A DNA stretch of 64,000 nucleotides from Triatoma infestans (GCA_011037195.1 JAAEAF010002810.1:1-64000), one strand, 5' to 3'; shown: positions 34,240 to 46,605, counted from the first letter of the stretch. Notes: a model not told the origin generated them from the sequence alone. A program made the numbers and translations.

Positions 34240-35490
34240 TGGTGTCTGTTCTAAAATTGATAGATAATTTTATCTGTTTTAATATGAATCATTTCCAATA
34301 TATTTCTTTTTTTATTATTATTGTTATTGGAGAGAATTTTGGTGTTTTCTAGCTCAAATTCATGTTTATATTGTATGCAGTGTTTCGTTAATGCTGTAGT
34401 CATGTCAGTCGGTTTTTTAGTTTTACAGTCGTATTTATGTTGGTACAGTCTATTTTTTAAATATTGAGCTATTTGTTCTATGTATGTAGGTGGGCATTGT
34501 AAACAATTTATTTTATAAATTATATCTGATAATAAAGTTGTGGGTGTGGGGTCTTTTAGTTTAGAAAAGAGTTTTTTTTAGAGGATTGGAGTTTTTGTGG
34601 GCAATGGAAAGGTTATATTTCTTGAAAATTTTAGCTATTTTTTTCTGATAGACCTTCTATGTATGGGATAGAGATATAGGATATTGGAAGTTGCTGTGAT
34701 GGTGTAGACGGAGTCAGGTTGATCACATTATCTGTGGATCGTTGATGTAATAATTTTTTTGTACGAACAATATGGAGGGGATAGCCATTATTTTGAAATA
34801 TCTTAGGTAATTTTAACTTGTTCTCAAAATGGAAACGGGGATGGCTAAGTGAAGTACGTTCAGCCAGGGCCCTCTCTCGGACCTATTAAGTCTTTTAAGG
34901 CAAGCAGGACTCGAGAGGGTACTCTGATGGCAGGTGCTCTGATTGACCACCTGGGAGCCCCCCCCAATTCCACAGTCCGGTTAAGGACAGGATAGGGGGA
35001 GGGTCTCCAACTAGCGGGGTGCCACAATAGATCCTAGTTGCGGTGGCGTAGGCTGAATAGCCATTTCCCCCGGTAGAATCTATCTATCTAAGATGAAGTA
35101 CACGTTTGGTAAAGGATTTAACAAAACTGATTTTCTGGTTATATGGATGATTGGAAAGGAAATGGAGGAATCTATCAGAACGTATGGATTTCATTAACCA
35201 ATTGATAATAAGAGTACCATTTTCTTCACGGATAATCGTCATGTCTAAAAAATTAATTTTATTACCTGTTTCTACTTCGTGTGTAAATTGTAAACGGGGA
35301 TGGTATGTATTAAAGGTATTCAGGATGGTATGGATATGTTCTTTAGGAACAGCGGTTAAACAATCATCAACATATTGAAGAAAAAAGGAATTGTAAAGGG
35401 TAGTTTTTTAATAGAATTTTGAATTAATTCAGACATGATATCCGCAAGAATAGGTCCTAGGCTACTTCCCATGGCTGTATAAGCGCACTC
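34240..35490 (-). pseudogene. Penelope-like element: reverse transcriptase and GIY-YIG endonuclease
   Basis: The minus-strand frames give GSSLGPILADIMSELI, then LQYVDDCLTAVP (catalytic YVDD), INFLDMTIIREENG, and FLHFLSNHPYNQK. Past an inserted LINE fragment come GYPLHIVRTKKLL, SYISIPYIEGLSE, and the endonuclease region IIYKINCLQCPPTYIEQ, then LKNRLYQHKYDC and ALTKHCIQ. The Cys pair before TYI is characteristic of Penelope GIY-YIG domains; here the Gly after YI reads Glu. Frameshifts occur near 35390 and 34630. The start of the RT is truncated at about 35490. Family members prime at nicks or chromosome ends. This copy is dead. Confidence 0.85.
34858..35092 (+). mobile_element. LINE-H 3' fragment inserted in the Penelope-like element
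   Basis: It matches 32555-32805 and ends in (TCTA)n. It interrupts the Penelope frame exactly. The target 'tgaagtac(ac)gtt' appears on both sides (about 34845-34858 and 35094-35107), a 11-13 bp duplication with a 2-base difference. This orders the events: Penelope first, LINE-H later. Confidence 0.8.
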
Positions 35491-35499
35491 TAGGGTAGA

Positions 35500-35925
35500 A
35501 AAATAGTAACATTAATCCCCACCCTTTATGAACTTGTACATACATACGCACGTGTTCTTATTGTATATATTTTAAAGTTCTCTCGCTTTTTTTTATATTG
35601 TACACAGCCTATTGTTCCATTATTGTACACAGCCCACAAAAATTATTATAAAATTCTTTCTTTCTTTTATTTTTTGCATTCATTCACCATAAAAATAATA
35701 ATAAATTATAATTGGATTTTTGTTTTTTTTTGTTCTTTTCTTGTTTTGTTACTCTATGTTTCTATATTAGTACTGTATTTAAAATTTGATTCTTTGCTAA
35801 TTATTTGTCATTTCAAAATTTTTAACTCTTTAGGCAATCATATTTTAGCTTTATTTATTAACCAAATTTTTGTTAATCGCTCAAAATCATGGGATTTAGC
35901 GACACAAATTTAGCAACCTCTGATG
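35500..35925. other. AT-rich DNA, no gene seen
   Basis: T-rich sequence between the Penelope-like and Jockey-like elements. It may include Jockey 5' sequence, but no motif supports this. Confidence 0.4.
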
Positions 35926-37395
35926 CCGATGCTGAATCTTCAGTTTCGATCAAAAACAAAAGGCTGGAGGCTGCCAACCTGACATACTAATACATCAAAA
36001 AAGAATAGACATCTTACTGATCACAGAAACGCATTTTACAAGTAGATCCTACTTCCAAATAAACGACTATACGAGTATAACTTTCAGAACTGACCACCCA
36101 GACAACACAGCCCACGGAGGCACAGCCATACTTATTAGACGTACATTATCTCATTATGTAAATCCTAGGAATCCCACAAATTCTCTTCAATTCACTTCCA
36201 TCACAATAAACACCCATCTCTTTATATACAATAGCTGCTGTTTATTGCCCTCCTAATCATTCATTGATCAAGAGCAATTCCAACATTTCTCTCATTCCTT
36301 AGGTCCTAGATTTCTTTGCGGTGGCGACTTCAACGCGAAACATCCGCAGTGGGGTAGTCATGTAGCTAATCCGCGTGGACTAGTACTCCTTAATGCCTTA
36401 TCCACAAACAGGTACGATGTCGTATCCGCTATCAACCCACTTATTGGCCCAGCTCACCTAGAAAACAGCCAGCTTTACTAGACTTTTTCATCACCACCCA
36501 TATTTCACACTTACACACTGACACACATACAGTAGAATAAATCTTTCCTCCTTAGAACCATAGTCAACTGATCCTATTCCTAATACCATAGTCCTGTCGT
36601 ATTAGTTCTCGATACTCATCCTATTCCTGTTCCTCGCACACCTTCACTAATAAATGGCCCAATTAACTGGGACTTATTCCAAACATCACTTGAACAAAGA
36701 TTAGACTTAAAAGTGTCTCTAAAGACACCACAAGAGCTAGACGAATGCGTTGATGACTTCACGCATAAAATACAACAAACTGTTTGTGACTCAACAATAT
36801 ACACATACTGTACCACGACCCTTCTTCCTATTTCTAATCTCCCCTTACACATACGAAGTCTCATCACTGCCAAACGAAGAGCGAGATCTCTTTGGCAAAG
36901 GCAAAGATATCCTTCTCCTAAAACTAGACCCAATAGACTAAGCAGGCTGCTTAAATACGAACTAAATAAATACTACAACAGTTGATACGCAGAGTACACT
37001 GAACAATTAACAACCGATAATAAATCACTATGGACGGCTACAAGAAAACTACTTTCTTACAAATCCACGCCTTCACCGCTGCGAAAATTGACAGATCCTG
37101 GGCCAAAACTGACGCGGAAAAAGCTTATCTTCTCGCTCCCCATCTTCAGAACATATTCATGCCACATACTCATTTACAAGACGACCAACATACGACACAC
37201 GTCAACGAACAGTTACATATTCCCCTCCAACTTTCTCCGCCTCCCAAATCCTTTACTCCATCAGACTTATCATTCAAAATACGACGTCTACTTCCAAAAT
37301 CTCCTGGATTCGATTTGATAACTGCTAAAATTCTACAACATCTACATCTAAACTAGAAAATCTGATCTATCTAATTACCCTATAACACTGTAACT
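35926..37395 (+). pseudogene. Jockey-clade LINE ORF2, endonuclease and RT start
   Basis: Shifted frames give RIDILLITETHFTSRS, HGGTAILIRRTLSHYV, CGGDFNAKHPQWGSHVANPRG (endonuclease with the GDFNAKH motif), then INWDLFQTSLEQRL, and RT start wording (LLPKSPGFDLITAKILQHL, ENLIYLITL). At least four frameshifts and stops interrupt it. At about 37395 the frame is cut by the 5' end of the R1-type LINE. The remainder of the RT reappears at 43554-44275 after the gap. Confidence 0.85.
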
Positions 37396-37998
37396 TTTCC
37401 CTGTGGTTTCGGGGGTAGAATAGGGCCACAGTGTTTTCCGCTTGACGTAAGAGGCGTCTAAAGGGACAACTGTCCGTTGACCGTCTACTTATCCCTCCCT
37501 TCCGATTACCCTTCCTTTCCTTTCCCCACCTTTCCATTGTTCATTTACCCTTCCTGGTCTTTCGGTCTGTTCTTTTCCGGGGAGGTGCTTCCCGCGCCGA
37601 TGGTTTCTTTTGTGCGGTGGGCGCGCAGGTGGAGGGTACAGCTTAAAAACTGGGTTCTACTCTTGCGCTCCCAGGCCGCCGGACAGTACATTGGCCCGGG
37701 TCGGAGTAGCCTTCACGACTTGGCTGCCTTATCATTCGGTGCATAATCTCGTTGGTTGCGGTAGTTCCGGTTGGCGACCGGATTAGGGACCTGCCGCGAT
37801 TGGCGGGGGGCTCTGCCGAGGCCACCGCTCGCGGGCGCGCTGTGCCTTGGGGATTGTTGGTGTGGGGGCGTGGCACTTTTCCGGGCGGGAACGGACCGAA
37901 CATTATTGTTTATTCCTAAGTAGTGTGAGCGGAGTTAGGAGAGAGAGAGAGAAAAAAAAAAGAAAAATGAAAAGTAACGTAAAAAAACTGTTATTAAA
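37396..37998 (+). other. 5' UTR of the R1-type LINE
   Basis: GC-richer than the flanks, starting near 'ctgtggtttcgggggtagaa', which interrupts the Jockey RT. It contains long GC-rich stretches and a 'gagagagagagaaaaaa' tract near 37938. An internal promoter would be expected in the family but none is evident. Confidence 0.65.
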
Positions 37999-39545
37999 GT
38001 GCAAGAGACAAGTAGCGAGGGTTCCCTTACCCAACAGAGATCGATGTGTGCTTCGGAGGCAAAGAACTCGGCCCCTCCTATGGAGGGACATTCCAGTCCC
38101 TTTCAACGGAGCTCAAGAATGAAGAGGACACCGCCATCTACCCCGCCTATTTCAGCGAAGGACGTGGAAGATGTTGCGAAGAAAAGAGAGCAAGAAGAGG
38201 TTCCTGAACATTCGATGAAAGGAGCATTACCATCGAGGAGGAGGAGATGCGTGAATCCCCGGTTATTTCGCGGGTGCTTGCGGGCGGTTCAATCGGCTCC
38301 CCAGAAGAAAAGGATATGGAAGTGGCTCGTAGGAGAGTGGACGAGGAACTGCGAAGAATGAAGGACATTCTCAAAAAGATGAAACTCGCCACAAGCCGCC
38401 AACGAAATATCAGTATGGATGTCAAGGACGGCTTGAACGAATTAGAGGAGTCGGTGGAGGTTGTAGAATCCTTACGGGGTTTCTGGGGGGTGGCCCTGCA
38501 ACGTCTAATTAGGTTACAGGCAAAGTCTAGAACACCAGCGATGTTGACGCATGCGGGAACACAGATGTCGTCTATATCAACGTCAGCAGATGTACCCGAC
38601 AAAGAGTTAGTTGTTGTAAACCCAGAAGAAGGAAAAACAGAGGGGAACAGAGAGAACCTCACTACCGGTGAGTGGACCGAAACCCGCCCAAGAAAGATGC
38701 GGAAGCCCCAGAAAATTAAAGAACAGCAGACTGCTGAGCCACCTGGTAAAAGCGAACAATCCTTGCGGCAAAAAACCAAGAGGAAGAAAAGAAGTAAAAA
38801 GAAGAAGCCGCCGAAACCCCGCTTGGATGCCTTGCTCATTAAACCCGCCGAGGGAAAATCCTACGCAGAGGTTCTAGGTGAGATCCGAAAGAAGGTTAAG
38901 CCAGAGGATACGGAGACAGAGGTTAGATGTATCCGGCAGACTAGGTCCGGTGATATCCTAGTCGAGCTAGGGCGCAACACAAAGGATAAAGCTGCCTTTG
39001 AGACGGCTATTAGTAGCATTCTCCAAGAAAGCGCGACAGTTCGGCAGCTTGAGCCGAAAGTTTCGGTGGAAATTCGGGACCTTGATAGCCTTTCCTCAGA
39101 GGAGGAAGTCGCGCAGGTCATCAAACAGCAGTTAGGAGAACACGCCGGAGACCTAAGGGTCCATCTCACAAAGGCGAATAATAGAGGGTTGAAGGTAGCA
39201 ATCGTCCAGCTCAGTGTAAGGGGCGCAAACGAGCTAATGAAGGATGGGTATATTAAGATCGGCTGGGTTCGCTGTAGGGTCAAGCGAAGAGCAATAGTGC
39301 CCAAATGTTTTAGATGCTTGGGATACGGCCACGTTTCAGGAGCCTGTAAGGGCCCGGATCGTAGCAATCTCTGTTACAGATGTGGGGAGGCGGGCCATGT
39401 ATCGAAGACCTGTACGGCAAAAGGAAACTGTATGCTTTGCGCCGACAGAAAGCTTGCCCCAGATGCATGCCAGCACCTTCCTGGATCGGGAAGTTGCAAA
39501 GTGTTCCAGGAGGCTCTAGAGGAAGCCAAGAGGTCTGTTGCCTGA
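37999..39545 (+). pseudogene. R1-clade LINE ORF1 (zinc-knuckle, Gag-like)
   Basis: The N-terminal part is in the frame from 37999 (MQETSSEGSLTQQRS) to a frame change inside the 'gaggaggaggag' run near 38235. The main 432-residue frame then runs to 39545. It has a charged, Lys/Arg-rich middle, a conserved SYAEVLGEIRKKVKPED segment, an RRM-like region and three Cys/His knuckles at the end: CFRCLGYGHVSGAC, CYRCGEAGHVSKTC and CMLCADRKLAPDACQH. The knuckles bind LINE RNA in the family. Apart from the one frameshift it looks intact, and GC-rich compared with the flanks. Confidence 0.85.
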
Positions 39546-42521
39546 TGAGAGTTTTACGGAAACCTCAATAGGAGTAAGACAGCTGACTCCCTTCTTAGCC
39601 AGCTAATTTTAGAAAAATCATCGGATCTAGTGCTGCTTAGCGAACAATACCGAGATCGGGACCCAGGGTCCTGGTTTAGCGACTTGCTTGGCACGGCGGC
39701 AATTTGGATTCCAGATCTTGGAAGAGCCCCTATAGAGTGCTATGGTCGCAGAAATGGTTATGTCTGGGTGAAGAGTAAAGGAGACACCTTCATTAGCTGT
39801 TACTTTACCCCTAATGAAAGCATCCACGATTTCAAGGAAAAGTTGAATTCGTTGGAAGATGAGGTCCTGAGTATGTCCGGAAGGTTACTTGTGGTAGGGG
39901 ACTTCAATGCGAAGGCGGTTGAATGGGGTATGCCGTTCTCAGATACTAGAGGTAGGCTCACCATGGAGATGGCCGCCAGAGCAGGACTTTTAGTCCTAAA
40001 TGTTGGCTCCACGTCAACCTTTCGGCGCCGGGTATACGGAAACGATACCCGACATCTCTTTGGCGTCTCCACGTTTTGCATCACGTGTTGAGAACTGGGC
40101 GGTAATCGAAAATTACACGGGAAGCGACCACCAGTACATTACTTTTGAAATTCGTGATGGGACTGGGACCAATAGTTTGGGAAACCAGGAGATGTCTCCA
40201 AGATGGAACCTCGAGAGAATAGATATGGAGCTATTCCTCGAAGTGCTCGCTAGAGGAGTGGATCAGGCTGAGGATGCTGTGCTCGAGGGGAAAGCAGGCG
40301 CCGAGGCTGTTGTTGCTTCAACTATGAGCCTTATTGTCGAAGCCTGCGAAAAATCTATGCCGCGGAAAAAACCGCGTCATGACAAACGCCCCGTTTACTG
40401 GTGGACCCCACAAATAGCCAGGCTGCGTAAGGAGTGCATTAAGTTGCGAAGAAGAGTTCAACGAGCAGGACGTCGGCCAGACGCAAATCTTCGCTTGGTT
40501 GAGTATAAAACAGTGAAGAGGGAACTAAGGCGAGCTATCTGCAGGAGCAAGATGCGCTGCTGGGAAGAGGATGTGGATGTAGACACATGGGGACTGGAGT
40601 ATAAGATAGTGTCCCAAAAACTCGGGGCATTTAAAATTCCATTAGTCATGGATGTGCCCACCATGGAAAAAGTCGTGGAGGCACTCTTTCCTTCCCACCC
40701 AGTTCGGAGTGATAGGGACTTCGGTGATGTAGGGGATTTTCATCTCTTCACCAACAGGAACCTTGAGAAAGCCGTATGCCCTCTCAAAAGTAAGAAAGCG
40801 CCCGGTCCTGACGGCATCCCTAATGAGGTGCTTAAGTTGGTCGCAATGCAGAGTCCTGGTCTGTTACTGAGGATGTATAATGCCTGCCTGAAAGCTGGGG
40901 TTTTTAGTACCCGTTGGAAGATAGCGCGGCTGGTCCTCATTAGCAAGGGAAAGGGGAACCGGAACTTCCGTCGTCCTACCGGCCTCTATGTATGTTGGAT
41001 ACAGCGGGCAAATTAAACGAGAAGCTCCTCAGGGAAAGACTGGTGTTGGCGGTGCAAGCGGCAGGAGACCTATCGCCGAGGCAATATGGTTTCAGGTCTG
41101 GGCGCTCCACAATAGGCGCGGTCAAAGAAGTCATTGAGGCAGTACGCAGGGCGGAGGATCACAATCACCACTCTCGTCGGGTGGTCCTTTTGGTCACGCT
41201 TGACGTAAAAAACGCCTTCAACTCAATTAGTTGGGTAGATGTGTTGAGAGCGCTGGAGGAAACGTTTCAAGTCCCGAAGTACCTTCTGCGAGTGATAAGT
41301 GATTATCTGCGGAACCGAACGGTTATTTACCAGACCTCGAGAGGGCCAAGAGCATCCGCAGTTACGGCAGGTGCAGCGCAGGGATCGATCCTGGGCCCGG
41401 ATCTCTGGAATGTGGCGTATGACAGCCTGCTGAGACAGGAAATGCCAGAAGAGACAGTTTTGGTTGGATACGCAGACGACGTGGCAGCACTTGTTGCGGC
41501 ACGTGATGTCGAGAAAGCCCAACTAAAATTGAGTAGGGTGATGCGTATCGTCAATCGATGGATGACGGAGCACGGACTGTCGTTAGCACTGTCCAAAACA
41601 GAGATCGTGGTCCTGACGAAAAAGAGGATCCCCACGAGCATATCATGGCGTGTTGGAGAAGAAGTTGTGACCTCGAAGAGTACTGCCAAGTATCTGGGTT
41701 TGATGATTGATGGCAAGCTGAGCTTCGGTAAGCAAATTCAGAGCGCAGCGGATAAGGCCGCAAAGAGTGTTGCGTCCCTCAGTAGGCTGATGGCGAACGT
41801 TGGTGGCCCTCGGGGCAGCACACGCCGAGTGTTGATGAGTGTGACACACTCGATACTCCTTTACGGAGCTGAAGTGTGGGCGGATGCTCTTAACAAGGAG
41901 GCCTAAAGGTAAAGAATGGCTCGTGTGCAGCGGCTTGGTGCGCTGAGAATTGCCTCTGCATACCGCACGGTGTCTGAGCCAGCGGTTCTTGTGATTGCCG
42001 GAGTAATCCCAATTACACTCCTTGCTAGGGAACGCAAGATCCTCCATGAAAGGAAGGCAGAGGGGAGTAAGGAGGCTCTCTCCAGGGAGGAGAGGAATCG
42101 GACTTTCCAGAGGTGGCAGGCTTCCTGGGAAGATGATCTGCGGGGCCGATGGACCGCTAGGTTAATTAGGGAGGTAAAGCCATGGACGAAGAGGCCACAT
42201 GGGGAAGTGGACTATTATGTCACACAACTCCTGAGTGGGCATGGCTATTTCAGGGCATACCTGAAAAAGGTGGGAAAGGTAGAGGATGAGGAATGCCTTT
42301 ACTGCCCCGGCAGTAAAGACGATGCTTCCCACACGTTTTTCTCCTGCGGTCGGTGGGAGCGGCTCAGAGGTCATTTCGAGGCAGTGATTGGGCAACAGAC
42401 TCCAGACACTATAGTTGAATCTATGCTGGTCAGTGAGGCCAACTGGCAGACTGTAGCTAGGTACGCTAGGGACATTCTTCAGCGGAAGAAGCAGGACCTG
42501 GACGACTGCCAAGTAGGGTAA
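39546..42521 (+). pseudogene. R1-clade LINE ORF2: endonuclease and reverse transcriptase
   Basis: It starts at the end of ORF1 (stop and next ATG overlap). Endonuclease: ADSLLSQLILEKSSDLVLLS, VVGDFNAKAVEWGMP, GYTETIPDISLAS, TGSDHQYITFEI. RT: KSKKAPGPDGIPNEVLK, LLVTLDVKNAFNSISW, TAGAAQGSILGPDLW, LVGYADDVAALVA. C-terminal CCHC: CLYCPGSKDDASHTFFSC. Damage is limited: frameshifts near 40030 and 40970, and two in-frame stops close together near 41903 and 41909 where the sister copy reads TYRKR. The protein would nick target DNA and prime reverse transcription. It is a recent, almost complete element nested in Jockey sequence. Confidence 0.92.
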
Positions 42522-42684
42522 CACCGAAGGAGATACCCAATGAGTGAAGACAGAGGCCTAGCTCTGAAGTAATGCTGGTCGCCAGTGAATCCAGGCTAGG
42601 CCTAGCAGCAGGGGGGTGTTTTAGCCGGTAGTCCGATTTGGGAGTCCGGCACTGCAGGGTCTCTGCGTGCGTAAACGCATTTCA
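42522..42684 (+). other. 3' UTR of the R1-type LINE
   Basis: It matches the reverse complement of 8800-8935, including 'aggctaggcct', 'gtgttttagccggtagtc' and 'cgtaaacgcatttca'. By comparison with that copy only about 25 bp of the element are hidden in the N gap. Confidence 0.85.
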
Positions 42685-43553
42685 NNNNNNNNNNNNNNNN
42701 NNNNNNNNNNNNNNNNNNNNNNNNNNNNNNNNNNNNNNNNNNNNNNNNNNNNNNNNNNNNNNNNNNNNNNNNNNNNNNNNNNNNNNNNNNNNNNNNNNNN
42801 NNNNNNNNNNNNNNNNNNNNNNNNNNNNNNNNNNNNNNNNNNNNNNNNNNNNNNNNNNNNNNNNNNNNNNNNNNNNNNNNNNNNNNNNNNNNNNNNNNNN
42901 NNNNNNNNNNNNNNNNNNNNNNNNNNNNNNNNNNNNNNNNNNNNNNNNNNNNNNNNNNNNNNNNNNNNNNNNNNNNNNNNNNNNNNNNNNNNNNNNNNNN
43001 NNNNNNNNNNNNNNNNNNNNNNNNNNNNNNNNNNNNNNNNNNNNNNNNNNNNNNNNNNNNNNNNNNNNNNNNNNNNNNNNNNNNNNNNNNNNNNNNNNNN
43101 NNNNNNNNNNNNNNNNNNNNNNNNNNNNNNNNNNNNNNNNNNNNNNNNNNNNNNNNNNNNNNNNNNNNNNNNNNNNNNNNNNNNNNNNNNNNNNNNNNNN
43201 NNNNNNNNNNNNNNNNNNNNNNNNNNNNNNNNNNNNNNNNNNNNNNNNNNNNNNNNNNNNNNNNNNNNNNNNNNNNNNNNNNNNNNNNNNNNNNNNNNNN
43301 NNNNNNNNNNNNNNNNNNNNNNNNNNNNNNNNNNNNNNNNNNNNNNNNNNNNNNNNNNNNNNNNNNNNNNNNNNNNNNNNNNNNNNNNNNNNNNNNNNNN
43401 NNNNNNNNNNNNNNNNNNNNNNNNNNNNNNNNNNNNNNNNNNNNNNNNNNNNNNNNNNNNNNNNNNNNNNNNNNNNNNNNNNNNNNNNNNNNNNNNNNNN
43501 NNNNNNNNNNNNNNNNNNNNNNNNNNNNNNNNNNNNNNNNNNNNNNNNNNNNN
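42685..43553. other. Assembly gap (Ns)
   Basis: 869 undetermined bases. Neighbours imply that it holds the last bases of the R1-type LINE and the middle of the Jockey RT. Confidence 0.99.
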
Positions 43554-44404
43554 ATAATAATTAATTATTAATTAACATATTTAATGTACCCCCCCATACA
43601 AATCATCTTACAATATACCTTCGCAGATGATAATGCAATTCTTTCCCCAAACCTTGAATCCTTGAATGGCTATCGCTCTCTACAAGAACATATCCTTCAA
43701 CTGGAAACTTGGCTCCTATAATGTAAAATGGATAGAAATCCCAGCTTAAATCCCACCGATCCATGTCAACCATACTCTAATCTCTCCCGTAAATAGCGTA
43801 CGTTACCTGGGTTTCCACTTAGACAAAAGACTGACTTGGAATCCCCACACTAGACTCAAACGACTTGAACTAAACAGACGGTTCAGACAACTCTCAAGAC
43901 TACTAGAGAGACGATCCAAACTTACATTACAAAATAAAAGACTTCTCTACCTACTACTACTAAGACCTATATGGTCATATGGCTTAGAGATATGGGGAAC
44001 AAACAAGCGTTCCAATTCCCGTCGTATCCAGACATTTCAATTAAAAATCCTTCGAAAAATTGTCAATGCACCCTACTGTGTTGCTAACCTCGCTATCCAT
44101 ACTGATCTAAACATTCCTTTCGTTAACCATTTAGCCAAAACTCGTTTCCTTAAATTCCATTCATCCACAACTGCTCATCCTAATCCTTTAATTCACCAGC
44201 TTTCTTCAAACACTATTCCCGACAATCCAAGCAGGCGGCTGAAGAGAAAATGGCCCCGGGACCTCCTTGTAGAATAACTCAAGATAGTGGAGTACCATAG
44301 CTGGATGTCTTCTCCAATTCATATTCCTGTTATTTAAGTTGCCATTTAACACATTTACTTGTTGCAGTGTATTTTTGCAGTTGTAAATATCAATAAAAAA
44401 AAAA
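43554..44404 (+). pseudogene. Jockey-clade LINE, RT C-terminus and 3' end
   Basis: The frame shows FADDNAILSPNLESL (catalytic box), then a 160-residue open stretch without ATG (about 43795-44275). The stretch starts VRYLGFHLDKRLTWNPHTR and includes LLLLRPIWSYGLEIWG, QTFQLKILRKIVNAPYCVAN and RRLKRKWPRDLL, the standard Jockey RT end. A short 3' UTR with an AATAAA and a run of A at 44391-44404 forms the poly(A) tail. It continues the element at 35926-37395. Confidence 0.85.
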
Positions 44405-45869
44405 ATGCGATAATGATTGACCTTACAGCGCAACTAGGAAAATTTCCTCTACCTTGGTTGATACCGTACAAAACTTAATTAAAAACATTAATTTAAAATG
44501 ATACGAAATCTGCAAATATTGAATTCAATATATTCAATCTTGGAGTTTTCTTGTTGAATATCCGTTTTAAATTGAAATTAATTTCAATGTTGGTAATTTA
44601 TTTAAAAGTACAATTATAATGATATCATTGTATTTTGTTGTGGATAGGAGGAAGCCGGCCTGAGTACTTGTAACAACTGTAACGAGCTAGTAGTGGGTCT
44701 TTATTCCTTGTGATTTATCTCATTTAAAACAAAACCCTACGATTTACAAGGTTTGTGTTTTTGTTCTGACGTCACTAAACTTGTATGTTGGAAAGGGGAT
44801 TTTGGGAAAACCGGCGCTTCATTAGCGGGTGAAAGTATATAGCCTCACGACATGCTCCCAAACACAAGCGCACATATATACACACTAACTCATAGACATA
44901 CATATGCACAGGATGAGAGATGTAGTTGAGCCCATTTCCTCTACAAGCTATATATAGTAGTAACGTTTATACTACTCATACCAGTAGGCCCAATGTAGCT
45001 CGTATATTCCCGGAGGTTGAGTAATGCCCCATATGGTGTACAATCATTGGATGCCAGCCCAAAACCCTCAGTACCATGGCCGTGTGTACCGTTCGCGGCC
45101 CAGTGATGTACAAACAAATGCTAATGGTATGGTCGTGTAAGCCCGTCAAATGAGCTGCAGATACAGGACAATTAATATCTTTTGGTGGAGAAGTTAATGG
45201 TTCCCGTTGGAGCGATGCTTCTCCACCGATTTGGTTGGCATACAACATTGGAAAATTTATATCCACTATTTATGGTATTATACTAACTGTAATTCTTTTA
45301 TTTTGTGGTCAATCGGGAGTTTATCTACACGTAGGGAGGTACAATTGAAATTTATTAAAGTAAAAAGTAATAATGAAATACTTCTTTTTTTATATAAAAG
45401 ATATTTGCTTTGTAGCAGATATCTTTTGCAAAATTTATATTTGCTCTTAAAATAAATATTCTGAGATAAAATAATGTCAAAGGTAATCAAAGGTCAACAA
45501 ATTTTCCACAAAACAAGAATTAGATTAAAAAAAAAACCAAGCCAAACAATAGAGTTTATTTATTTAATAAACATGATGGAACTGATAAACGCTAATATAG
45601 CAGGACTGTATTCATTAAAGATTTGAAAAAAAAACACCCCCCCCCAAAGCATCATCTGAAATGAGCAAACTTATAGGGTAGAAATTTTCACAGTTTATTC
45701 ATGTCAATAAAATGATTTCAATAGGTAAAAAAAAATGTTGATGTAAAACACTGAGAACGGAAATTCTCTTATTGCAAGTTACATGGTTCTGATTTATTAA
45801 TTTATATGGCTAGTAATTATCCTATTTAATTACGTATACAAAATTCCAATTTAATTAAAAAATCTAAAT
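44405..45869. other. No assignable feature
   Basis: Includes a 96-residue minus-strand frame (44976-45266) of balanced composition with no relatives I recognise. The rest is AT-rich. Confidence 0.4.
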
Positions 45870-46445
45870 AAGCGCGTCGGAAATATAATTAGGCCAAAAA
45901 AAAAGACGCACTTCTTGTTTTCCTATTTTCTTCAAACTTCGTTATTTTGGTCATACACAAATATTGTATACAATACAGAAAAGTATTAAATATTTCCATT
46001 TTCCCCTAGTTCCAGAATTCTCCATAAATGAGACTCCCCCCCCCCAAATGTTACAAATAAAAGTTGTAGCTCATTTTTATGTTTATGAGGATTGATACCA
46101 TCAGATTTAAAGAAAATTTTGGAAGCTATTTTGGAACAAACCCCCCACCCCCTTAAAAAAACTAAACAAATTCTTTTCAGTAAAGTGATATTTCTGGTCA
46201 ACAGATTTTTACCAAAACCTTATTCTTCCATTCTACTGTAGCACCTAAACTAAAAATCAAGTTTCAGCTTCCTGCAATTTTCCGTTTTTTTTTTTTTAGG
46301 ATTATCCCCCTCCCCGGACACACACACCCTCGAAAAACAACTTTTTCGCATTAACAGATCTCGAAACAGTATTTTCCAAAATCTGAATTTCGAAAATTAT
46401 CCCTAATGGTGGTACTATCTTTTACCAGGAGTGAGGAAGGGTAAA
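45870..46445 (-). repeat. Dispersed repeat X, diverged copy
   Basis: The reverse complement shows the terminal region ('ctcctggtaaaagatagta'), then a segment with 'gtgtgtgtccgggg', 'aacttgatttttagt' and 'tgttgacc' as in other copies. Confidence 0.5.
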
Positions 46446-46489
46446 AATGAAAACAATTTATATATTTTTTACTGGAGGGATTAGCTCAT

Positions 46490-46605
46490 TGTTTCTGGAG
46501 CTCTGGATTTCCACTCTGCAGCCCTCTGTAGCTCACGTCCGGAACCGGGCAGTACACTGAGAAGGCTCGGAACACGAATGACCACAGAGGTCGTTGCTCC
46601 TTAAA
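46490..46605 (+). mobile_element. SINE-C body fragment
   Basis: It contains 'gcagtacactgagaaggctc' and a 'gtagctcacgtccgg' segment shared with the other SINE-C copies. The tRNA-like head is decayed. Confidence 0.55.

Noticed and set aside
38147..38839. 230-residue minus-strand frame with a hydrophobic start
   Set aside because: Antisense shadow of the R1-type LINE ORF1, which has clear domain content.
42638..43564. Two long frames of about 300 residues
   Set aside because: They are made of undetermined bases in the N gap.
44976..45266. 96-residue minus-strand frame as a host exon
   Set aside because: No recognised motif, no splice context that I can support, and length is not exceptional.
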